Source: a virus. From it: a DNA stretch of 34,656 nt. Under the pieces are notes generated by a model. The model worked only from the letters and a program-made list of their open reading frames with translations, made no database searches and was not told where the DNA came from. This document shows, in pieces, positions 1-6,912 of the stretch. The stretch lies in the IMG/VR virus record IMGVR_UViG_3300049826_000104, positions 1 through 34,656 of that record. The stretch is one strand, 5' to 3'. Each line of letters begins with the position of its first letter. Position 1 is the stretch's first letter. Made by a program: the position numbers and the translations under genes.

Positions 1-1
1 G

Positions 2-427
2 GTCGGCGAGATCCGGCGACTCATGGCGACGCATGCTCTCATGTCGATAATCGTTGGGAAGGACCGAGTTCCGGCCCTCATCTGCGATCCGGCAGGCCCG
101 GCGGGCTCGCTCATCCCTGACCTCACGCAGGCAGGCATCCGAGTCGTGACGATGACGGCTCGCTCGCTAGGTGTCGCGTGTGGTGGACTGCAGGACGCAG
201 TCAGTCAAGGGCCACTCGTGTGGCGTCATCTGGGACAACCGCAGGTCGATCTAGCCGTCCAAGGTGTGACACGCCGTGACATAGGTGATGGTGCGTGGGC
301 GTTCGGTCGTTCACGCTCTGCGGCAGTCAGTGTGGACATCTGTCCCCTTGTGGCGTTAACGGTGGCACGATGGGGCATGACGGTCGCCGCACCCGCAGTT
401 CGTGAGCCTCGCGCGCAGTGGGCATGA
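2..427 (+). CDS. Terminase large subunit, C-terminal part (5' truncated)
   Basis: The frame is open from base 2, ahead of the first ATG at 23, so this is the 3' end of a longer gene cut by the window edge; about 141 codons are visible. It resembles the end of the nuclease domain of actinophage large terminases: a GQPQVDLAVQGV stretch, GDGAWAFGRS, and a final DICPLVALTVARWG segment typical of the last helix. The large terminase powers DNA packaging into the prohead and cuts the concatemer. The order terminase, portal, protease, capsid agrees. The Walker motifs and most nuclease acidic residues lie outside the window. Confident for family, partial gene. Confidence 0.85.
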   Translation, partial: VGEIRRLMATHALMSIIVGKDRVPALICDPAGPAGSLIPDLTQAGIRVVTMTARSLGVACGGLQDAVSQGPLVWRHLGQPQVDLAVQGVTRRDIGDGAWAFGRSRSAAVSVDICPLVALTVARWGMTVAAPAVREPRAQWA

Positions 428-633
428 GGGGAGTCAGGATGAATCGCAGCGATGTAGCGCTATTCGTTGTGATACTAGGTGCATCGCTCATTGTCGCGGG
501 TTGCTGGCTTGTCGCCGGTGAAGCATGGGGACTCATCACTGGTGGTGTCGCAACGGTTCTCATCGGACTCACTGTGATCGACGTCGAGCCGAAGTCGAAG
601 CGAGGTGAGCGCGTTGACGACGCTACTCAGTAG
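424..633 (+). CDS. Small two-helix membrane protein
   Basis: A 69-residue protein whose ATG at 424 overlaps the terminase stop as ATGA. A second ATG at 439 follows a purine-rich AGGGGAG and could be the true start. Two hydrophobic segments are clear, one starting VALFVVILGASLIVAG and one AWGLITGGVATVLIG, followed by a short charged tail. No family is recognised. Its 3' end overlaps the portal start by 29 bases, so it is translationally linked with the packaging genes. The role is unknown. Confidence 0.65.
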   Translation: MRGVRMNRSDVALFVVILGASLIVAGCWLVAGEAWGLITGGVATVLIGLTVIDVEPKSKRGERVDDATQ

Positions 634-2002
634 ACTCATCGAGAAGAATCGTGAGCCCGTTCGTGCGAACGAGACAGTTCCAATCTCGATCACTGACTGG
701 GCGAAAATGTTCGCGCAGACAAGTAAAGTCAATTTCGGTGGCAGGATGTATCCATCGTTTTCGCTGACCGGTGGGAACGCATCGCTACCTAACATCGTGT
801 ACACGTGTCAGCAGAAACGCGTGCTGGTGTTCTCGGAAGCACGCATGACATGGCAGCGTTTCCGCGACGGAAGGGCCTTGCCTGGCTCACTTTTCGGCAC
901 ACCGGAACTGTCGATCCTCGAAACACCTTGGCCCGGAGCGACAACGCGCGACCTACTCGCGGTGTGCGAGATGGATCTCGCGGTGCACGGTAACTCGTAT
1001 TGGATTCGCAGCGGCGACTACCTCGCTCGTATCAATCCTGACACGGTGCAGATTCTGTTCTCGGCCGTCGTTGATGAAGTCTCGGGAAACCGTGTGGCAG
1101 AACAACTCTTGGGTTACGCGGTCATTGTCGACAACAAGACAACGATCTACGATCCGCGAGACATCGCGCACTACAAGGGGATTCCCGACCGCTCACGATG
1201 GAAGGGCTCGTCGTGGATCGCATCCGTCAAGGATGACATTGAAGCGGACATGATGCTCACGACGCATAAGTCGGCGCAGGTTCGTAACGGTGCCAACCTG
1301 ACTCACGTGGTCAGTCTCGATCCGAACCTAGATGAAACGAAGTTCGACTCGTTCGTGGAAAAGTTCCAAGAGGCTCACATGGGGCCGCAGCAGGCAGGGA
1401 AAACCCTTTTCCTGCAAGGCGGTTCGGACATCAAGACAGTCGGGCAGACGTTCGAGCAACTGTCGCTCAGAGCCACGCAGGGTGCGGGCGAAACGAGAAT
1501 CGCTGCAGCAGCGGGAGTTTCGCCGGTCCTGCTCGGACTGTCGGAAGGACTGCAGGGAAGCGCGCTCAACGAAGGCAACTACGACGCGGCCAAGAGTGCA
1601 TTCGTTGACTCGTTGATGTGCCCGCTCTGGGGAGCGTTCTGCGCTGCGTTCGCGTCGCTCGTGAATACGCCTGCGGGAGTGCGACTCTGGTACGACGCTC
1701 GCGACATTCCGTTCCTGCGTGAGGATCTCAAGGATCAGGCCGAGGTTCTGTCGAGCAACGCGACAGTCATCTCGGTACTCGTGACGGCAGGCTTCAATCC
1801 CGACGCGGTCATCGAAGCCGTTGTGGCGGGCGACGTTTCGGGACTCAAGGGTAATCACTCGGGTTACTTCTCGGTGCAGTTGCAGAAGTTGGACGAGAGC
1901 ACAACGGATACCGAGGGATCGACAAGCGCGAATCCATCGATGGTGGGCATGAACGGCAAGGTCAGAGCACTAGTGAGCCACGCGACGCAGGAGAGGAAAT
2001 GA
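605..2002 (+). CDS. Portal protein
   Basis: A 465-residue HK97-type portal, the dodecameric ring at the capsid vertex through which DNA enters and leaves. Supporting features are the position directly after terminase, the length, a WxRxGDYL-like wing region (SYWIRSGDYLARINPDTV), and the diagnostic GVSPVLLGLSEGLQGSALN stretch followed by helices and a WYDARDIPFLREDLKD segment. The start is GTG at 605, inside the preceding small gene, with a modest upstream GAAGCGAG. The stop overlaps the protease start as ATGA. Confidence 0.92.
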   Translation: MSALTTLLSRLIEKNREPVRANETVPISITDWAKMFAQTSKVNFGGRMYPSFSLTGGNASLPNIVYTCQQKRVLVFSEARMTWQRFRDGRALPGSLFGTPELSILETPWPGATTRDLLAVCEMDLAVHGNSYWIRSGDYLARINPDTVQILFSAVVDEVSGNRVAEQLLGYAVIVDNKTTIYDPRDIAHYKGIPDRSRWKGSSWIASVKDDIEADMMLTTHKSAQVRNGANLTHVVSLDPNLDETKFDSFVEKFQEAHMGPQQAGKTLFLQGGSDIKTVGQTFEQLSLRATQGAGETRIAAAAGVSPVLLGLSEGLQGSALNEGNYDAAKSAFVDSLMCPLWGAFCAAFASLVNTPAGVRLWYDARDIPFLREDLKDQAEVLSSNATVISVLVTAGFNPDAVIEAVVAGDVSGLKGNHSGYFSVQLQKLDESTTDTEGSTSANPSMVGMNGKVRALVSHATQERK

Positions 2003-2985
2003 ACGACATGGCAACGACTTTCACGCTCGACAGCGGCGCGATGGCGACGGCTCGACCCGCCATCATCCGGTCAGCGACGTTTACTGCTAGAGCCGCAGCG
2101 GATGGCACCGAGGGCGACGGGCTCACCCTCGAAGGGCACGCGGCGGTGTTCGGTCAGCAGACCGAAATCGACTCGTGGGAGGGCACTTTCACAGAGGAGT
2201 GCATGCCCGGCATGTTCAGGAAGTCGATTCGTGAGCGCATGCCGGTCATGCAATTCGACCACGGTCGACACCCGCTCGTCGGCTCGATCCCGATCGGTGC
2301 ATTCGACACGCTCGAAGAAGACAAGGACGGTCTGTTCGTTCGTGCTCGCATGCTCGACAACTGGCTGATACAGCCTGTGCGAGAAGCGATTGCGAATGGC
2401 ACTATCAACGGCATGTCGTTCCGATTCGAGGTGATTCGCGATCGGTGGTTCGACAACAAGGGGAAGCGACTCACTGACCCGAACGAGATTGCGAACCTGC
2501 TATGGGCACCCGGTGACCGTGGTCCGCTGCGTCGTGAACTTGTCGAAGTTCGCGTGCCGGAACTCGGGCCGGTCGTGTTCCCTGCGTACGAGGGCACCGA
2601 CGTGTCAGTCCGCGCCGCTCGCACGGCATCCGAAATCGTTCACGATCCCGCGCTCGCACGGAAGGTTCGAGAGATGCTGGTAACCGGAGTGAATCACGTT
2701 CCCACTTTCTCGGCCGCAGAGATCGCACGGGCGATACTGTTCGACCTGCCGGTACGCGAAGGTGACGAGGGCGACGAGGACAACGAGACTGCGGAGTCGG
2801 AAACGGCTACGCTGGAAGACAACTCGGGAGAGGCCAATCCCGAGGATGCCGCGCCGCGCGATGCGCACCCGGCAGAGAACGACGCGCCGCCGAACGAGGC
2901 ACCCGTCACAACCCCAACGGACAAGGCATCACGCGAACAGTACGTGCGTCGTGCCTACGTGGCGCTCAATGGCGTCGGAAAGTGA
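1999..2985 (+). CDS. Prohead (head maturation) protease, S78-like
   Basis: A 328-residue protein whose first ~200 residues match the HK97 prohead serine protease family. The hallmarks are EGHAAVFGQ near residue 45, the QFDHG motif with likely catalytic His88, and GTINGMSFRF with likely nucleophile Ser140. It would cleave the capsid delta domain during maturation. The last ~90 residues are acidic and low in complexity (Glu, Asp, Asn, Pro, Ala) and may act as a scaffold-like tail. The start overlaps the portal stop as ATGA behind AGGAGAGG; an ATG at 2008 is an alternative. Confidence 0.92.
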   Translation: MNDMATTFTLDSGAMATARPAIIRSATFTARAAADGTEGDGLTLEGHAAVFGQQTEIDSWEGTFTEECMPGMFRKSIRERMPVMQFDHGRHPLVGSIPIGAFDTLEEDKDGLFVRARMLDNWLIQPVREAIANGTINGMSFRFEVIRDRWFDNKGKRLTDPNEIANLLWAPGDRGPLRRELVEVRVPELGPVVFPAYEGTDVSVRAARTASEIVHDPALARKVREMLVTGVNHVPTFSAAEIARAILFDLPVREGDEGDEDNETAESETATLEDNSGEANPEDAAPRDAHPAENDAPPNEAPVTTPTDKASREQYVRRAYVALNGVGK

Positions 2986-2994
2986 CGAAACATC

Positions 2995-4413
2995 ATGGCA
3001 GATAACAACAGTCGACTGGTGGAGTTGCGTTCGCGACTCACCGATCTCGACAAGAGCATTCTGGAACTGGCCGACAAGGCCACTCTCACACCGGAAGAGG
3101 AGGAGCGCTGGGCGGATCTCACGTCCGAGCGCGACGTCATCGCACCGGAGTACGCGAAGTTGGAGGAGCGCGCAGCGCGTTCGGCCGACATTCGGTCGAA
3201 GACGTTCCGCTCGATCTCCGGTCTGCCGGACGCGCGTAAGCCGAGCGAGGACTTGTTCGGCGTCGACGTTCGTTCGCTCGACTGGCGAGCCGCGCGTGAC
3301 GGCGCTCTGCGCATCCTCGAAGACCGCGAGTCCAACTTCCCGCTGGCAGCAACGCAGGTCGACAACCTCGAGAAGCAGGTGCGCAACTCGCGAATGACGG
3401 AACTCGCGCGGCGCATCATCGTCACGGAGAATGACGGGTATCGTTCGGCATTCTTCAAGTTGATGACGCGCGGCAACGTCGCAATCCTCACGGACGAGGA
3501 GCGACTCGCGATGCTGCGTTACGAGGAGTACCGCGCAGCGGCCGAAGGTACTACTACCACAGGCGGTTTCGCGATTCCGGTCTTCATCGACCCGTCAGTC
3601 ATCCTGACGGATCAGGAAACCGACAACCCGTTCCTGGCGCTCGCGCGTCAGGTCGACGTGAACACGAACGCGTGGAAGGGTGTCAGCGCGGCGGGTGTTT
3701 CGTGGTCGTTCGACTCGGAAGGCACTGCGGTGTCGGACGACTCGATCACGATCGCTCAGCCGAGCGTTACGGTCTTCACTGCTCGCGGGTTCATCCCGTA
3801 CAGCATCGAGATCGGTGACGACTGGCCCGACTTCCAGGGCGAGATGGCGCGACTGCTCGCGATCGGCTACGACGAATTGCTGATCAACAAGTTCTCGGTC
3901 GGCAACGGTACGAGCGAACCGCGTGGACTCATCACGGCACTTCTGGCGAACGCTGCGTCGCAGGTGGTTTCGACCACGGACGGCGCATTCGGGTACCAGG
4001 ATGTCTACGGCACGTGGAAGGCGTTGCCGCAGAAGTACCGTCGGCGCGCGTCGTTCATGATGAGTGTCGGAGTCAACAACGCAATTCGGCAGTTCGGTGC
4101 ATCGAACGTGTACCACGCTGCGACGGTTCCGCTGCCCGCTGGTGCGGCAGAGGTTCTGTTCAACCGTCCGGTTGTCGAGAATCCGTACATGGCAGACTTC
4201 ACCGGCACGACTGGCGCGGAAGCGCGATTCGTCGTCGGCGACTTCTCCAACTACGTGATTGCTCGTCGGCAGGGAATGAACGTCGAACTCGTTCCGACGC
4301 TGTTCGATGTGACCAACAACCGGCCGACGGGGCAGCGCGGATGGTTCGCGTACGCTCGTATCGGCGGGAACTCGGTCAACGACGCGGGATTCCGGCTGCA
4401 GGTCAACTCGTAG
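2995..4413 (+). CDS. Major capsid protein, HK97 fold with N-terminal delta domain
   Basis: A 472-residue capsid subunit. Residues 1 to ~130 are charged and helical (coiled-coil-like), as expected for a fused scaffolding delta domain removed by the upstream protease. The HK97-fold core starts near residue 184 at GTTTTGGFAIPVFIDPS and includes the typical FIPYSIEIGDDWPDF and GNGTSEPRGLITALL segments. The ATG at 2995 lies 9 bases after the protease stop behind a weak GGAAAG site. A strong hairpin follows the stop, consistent with a separately ended, highly expressed message. Confidence 0.94.
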   Translation: MADNNSRLVELRSRLTDLDKSILELADKATLTPEEEERWADLTSERDVIAPEYAKLEERAARSADIRSKTFRSISGLPDARKPSEDLFGVDVRSLDWRAARDGALRILEDRESNFPLAATQVDNLEKQVRNSRMTELARRIIVTENDGYRSAFFKLMTRGNVAILTDEERLAMLRYEEYRAAAEGTTTTGGFAIPVFIDPSVILTDQETDNPFLALARQVDVNTNAWKGVSAAGVSWSFDSEGTAVSDDSITIAQPSVTVFTARGFIPYSIEIGDDWPDFQGEMARLLAIGYDELLINKFSVGNGTSEPRGLITALLANAASQVVSTTDGAFGYQDVYGTWKALPQKYRRRASFMMSVGVNNAIRQFGASNVYHAATVPLPAGAAEVLFNRPVVENPYMADFTGTTGAEARFVVGDFSNYVIARRQGMNVELVPTLFDVTNNRPTGQRGWFAYARIGGNSVNDAGFRLQVNS

Positions 4414-4436
4414 TCGAACAAGTCCGATGAGTTCGG

Positions 4437-4474
4437 TTGGCTGGCAGTGGGTTTCGCGACTCACTGCCAGCCGA
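4437..4474 (+). terminator. Hairpin after the capsid gene
   Basis: An 11-bp perfect stem, GGCTGGCAGTG (4439-4449) against CACTGCCAGCC (4462-4472), is extended by wobble pairs on both sides and closes on a small loop. No T-run follows. It sits 25 bases after the capsid stop. It may be a partial terminator or an mRNA-stabilising stem that raises capsid expression over the genes downstream. Confidence 0.65.
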
Positions 4475-4501
4475 TCGACAAGAGCGAAATGAGAAGATGT
4501 C

Positions 4502-4801
4502 ATGGCAGTTGTGTTCGCAACATTCTCGACGTGGGTAACCCCTACTGTCGCAATCAATCGCGGCGAACCGTGGGACTCCAACGACGATGTCGTGAAGTCG
4601 CACCCGGACTGGTTCCAGGCCGAGCCTGTCGACGTTCGTACGTCGCGCCCGGCCGTGCCTGGCTCGGCGTTGCCGTGGGGAGCGTACGAGGGCGACCCGA
4701 CCGATCCGCCACTCAAGCACAAGCAAGTGACGCCACCGCCCGAGTCGGCCAGTGCTGCACCGGGCGAGAAGCGTTCCGTCACAGTCACGAAGGCTGACTA
4801 G
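4502..4801 (+). CDS. Unknown 99-residue protein downstream of capsid
   Basis: The ATG at 4502 follows GAGAAGATGTC. The product is rich in Pro, Trp, Asp and Val, contains no membrane segment, and ends in a Pro/Ser/Ala-rich tail with a charged terminus. No family is recognised. It lies between two strong hairpins immediately after the major capsid gene, a slot where phages often keep capsid decoration or assembly proteins, but nothing in the sequence proves that role. Confidence 0.6.
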   Translation: MAVVFATFSTWVTPTVAINRGEPWDSNDDVVKSHPDWFQAEPVDVRTSRPAVPGSALPWGAYEGDPTDPPLKHKQVTPPPESASAAPGEKRSVTVTKAD

Positions 4802-4805
4802 AACA

Positions 4806-4854
4806 CCCGCGACTCTCGGCCGGTTTCATCGGACGGTCGGCCGAGGGTCGCGGG
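4806..4854 (+). terminator. Long 17-bp stem-loop terminator candidate
   Basis: CCCGCGACTCTCGGCCG (4806-4822) pairs with 4838-4854 over 17 positions with one G-T wobble, leaving a 15-nt loop. No T-tract follows, as is common for actinobacterial terminators. It closes the capsid transcription unit five bases after the stop of the 99-residue gene and before the glycosyltransferase. Confidence 0.8.
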
Positions 4855-4900
4855 GTACCACAGTCCGATATCCGTCCGATGAGATGAGACAGAGGTTCCG

Positions 4901-6358
4901 ATGAGTGAGAGCAAGGCACGCGAGATCAAGGATGCGATCCTCGCAGAGCAGCGCATGCAGCGCAGCCGTGGCGTGGTGTCGATCGCTTACGTTCACGACA
5001 ACGAGGTTTCCCATTCGTGGCACATGTCGTTGATGCAGTTGCTCGGCCACGAGATGCAAGGCGGGTGTAGCCATACGCTCGGCGCATGGCTCGCAATGCG
5101 TTGCGGCACAGACGCTCTCAGCGACGCACGTAACAAGTCGATCGCAGAGTTTCTCGACAACAAGGATTCCGAGTGGCTGCTGTGGCTCGATACCGACATG
5201 GGTTTCGAGCCAACACTTCTCGACTCGTTGCTCGAAGTTGCGAGCGCGGAGGAACGCCCGGTCGTTGGGGCACTGGCGTTCTCGTGGAAGGAAATCGGGC
5301 CGGACGGCATGGGCGGGTATCGCTGTACGCCGCGTCCCGTGGTGCTCGACTGGCAGACGGTCGGCGAGGAATCGGGGTTTCTCGGCCGCTCGACGTATCC
5401 GGTCAACTCGCTCATACAGTGTGGCGCAACGGGTTCCGCTGCGATTCTCATTCATCGCACGGCGCTCGAACGGGTTCGGAAAGAGTTCGGTGACAACTGG
5501 TATACCCGGACGCCGAATCCTTCCACGGGCGGAAACCTTATGGGAGAAGACATCTCGTTCTGCGTGCGTCTCGCCGCGCTCGGGATTCCTCTCTACGTTC
5601 ACACCGGTGTGCGCACGTCACACCACAAGTCGGTGTGGATCTCAGAGCCTGACTTCTGGTCGACCATCATCGCACCACCTGCGCCGAGTTCGGTTCGCGT
5701 TCTTGTACAGGCGGACTCGGGCGAGCGTGCCGAGAAGTTCATGCAGAGTCTGCGTGCGTCAACGGGTTTCGCGACTGTGACTGTCGCAACGACGTGTGGC
5801 GATTCGCAGTGGGCCGATGCTGGCGCAGAGGATGTCATCTTGCTGGCGCGTGACATGACGCGGGCTGAGCAGATCAACTATCTGTTCGACAATACGAGCG
5901 TTGAGGAGAACGACTGGGTTGTCGTCGCGCACGACGGTATGGACTTCCGGCCCGGCTGGCTCGATCAGGCGATGCACGTTGCGACAGAACGGAATGCGTC
6001 GGTCGTCGGCCTGCTCGACACATCCGACCCATCAACGATGACAGGTGGTCGCGCGTCGGCGCTGTTGATCCGGCGTGACTACGTCATCAAGCGTGGCGGC
6101 GACTTCTCGCGCACACCAGGCATTCTCGCGCCGGTCGACGTGTACACGGCGAATGCGTGGCCGATGGACGAAGTCGGATTACTTGCACGGTTGCGTGGCG
6201 AGTTCGGCATGGCGTACGGCTCGGTCGTCGCAAGCATTGACCCGAGCGTGTACACGATGGAGGGTGACGACGAAGTGTTGTTGCAGAAGCGTTTTCAGGA
6301 GATCGCGCCGAGGATCGCAAGTGAAGGTAGCGACGTAATGATGACGAGGGGGCAGTGA
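4901..6358 (+). CDS. Two-domain glycosyltransferase, GT-A fold
   Basis: A 485-residue cytosolic enzyme that probably transfers sugar from a nucleotide sugar to a virion or host acceptor. Residues 25-245 look like a GT2-type GT-A domain: SIAYVH near residue 28, the metal-binding DTD at 97-99 in WLLWLDTDMGFEP, the acidic GEDISFCVRL at 215-224, and His241-His242. Residues 265-460 look like a second, degenerate GT-A domain with VVVAHDGMDFRPGWLDQA at 340-357, where a canonical DxD is replaced by HDGMD. The ATG at 4901 follows AGACAGAGG. It sits inside the head genes, so capsid or fibre glycosylation is the natural guess; no acceptor can be named. Confidence 0.75.
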   Translation: MSESKAREIKDAILAEQRMQRSRGVVSIAYVHDNEVSHSWHMSLMQLLGHEMQGGCSHTLGAWLAMRCGTDALSDARNKSIAEFLDNKDSEWLLWLDTDMGFEPTLLDSLLEVASAEERPVVGALAFSWKEIGPDGMGGYRCTPRPVVLDWQTVGEESGFLGRSTYPVNSLIQCGATGSAAILIHRTALERVRKEFGDNWYTRTPNPSTGGNLMGEDISFCVRLAALGIPLYVHTGVRTSHHKSVWISEPDFWSTIIAPPAPSSVRVLVQADSGERAEKFMQSLRASTGFATVTVATTCGDSQWADAGAEDVILLARDMTRAEQINYLFDNTSVEENDWVVVAHDGMDFRPGWLDQAMHVATERNASVVGLLDTSDPSTMTGGRASALLIRRDYVIKRGGDFSRTPGILAPVDVYTANAWPMDEVGLLARLRGEFGMAYGSVVASIDPSVYTMEGDDEVLLQKRFQEIAPRIASEGSDVMMTRGQ

Positions 6359-6471
6359 TGGAATCCGACGGCAAGACAGTCGACATCAATGTCATCGCAA
6401 CCGCAGAGGTGACACACAACGCCCCATGTGTCCCGGAGTGCAAGGTCTGCAATCCGGTGAGTATCGAGTAG
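6358..6471 (+). CDS. Cys-rich microprotein (37 aa)
   Basis: The ATG at 6358 overlaps the glycosyltransferase stop by one base (TGATG), implying translational coupling. The 37-residue product ends with APCVPECKVCNP, three closely spaced cysteines (CxxxCxxC) that could bind a metal with another ligand or form a disulfide. No family is recognised. The coupling suggests it works with, or is dosed with, the glycosyltransferase. Confidence 0.5.
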   Translation: MESDGKTVDINVIATAEVTHNAPCVPECKVCNPVSIE

Positions 6472-6490
6472 AAACGAAGGGTGATCCGCG

Positions 6491-6868
6491 ATGGCTGTAG
6501 GACTCTCGGCGGCAATGGGGAATGGCATCCTCAACATCTACCGCACAACGACTTTCACAGGTGTGACCATCTGGGCGAAGTTGCACACGGGCGATCCTGG
6601 CTCGGCCGGAACTACCAGCCCGAGTGCGGTTGTCACGCGCAATCAGGTGACATTCGCTGCAGCGGCTAACCTTTCGATGACGCTGTCGACCGTGTCGTCA
6701 TGGACGATGACGACGACGGAAACGATTTCGCATATCTCCATGTGGGATGCGAGCACCGGCGGCAACTTCATGCAGTCGGCCACTCTGACTGCGGCACAGT
6801 CGGTTGTGAACACGAACACGCTCACGCTCACGACGCTCACTCTCTCCTACACGCCTGCCGCCGCGTAA
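6491..6868 (+). CDS. Virion surface protein (KLHTGDPG family)
   Basis: A 125-residue beta-rich protein with the segment IWAKLHTGDPGSAGTTSPS, followed by VTRNQVTFAA and TETISHISMWD. This layout recurs in actinophage structural proteins that are variously annotated as minor tail, fibre or head proteins. The ATG at 6491 follows AAACGAAGGGTGATCCGCG. Its place between the capsid and connector genes favours a head-surface location over the tail. Family recognition comes from memory of similar proteins; the exact role is not known. Confidence 0.6.
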   Translation: MAVGLSAAMGNGILNIYRTTTFTGVTIWAKLHTGDPGSAGTTSPSAVVTRNQVTFAAAANLSMTLSTVSSWTMTTTETISHISMWDASTGGNFMQSATLTAAQSVVNTNTLTLTTLTLSYTPAAA

Positions 6869-6912
6869 CCGATTCCCACACAAGGGAAGTGGTGAGCCGA
6901 GGGAGGTAGAGA

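Noticed and set aside
3595-4788. A 397-codon open frame on the minus strand opposite the capsid gene
   Set aside because: It is antisense to the clearly coding major capsid gene, has an Arg/His-rich shadow composition and no ribosome site. High GC with regular codon use produces such long shadow frames.
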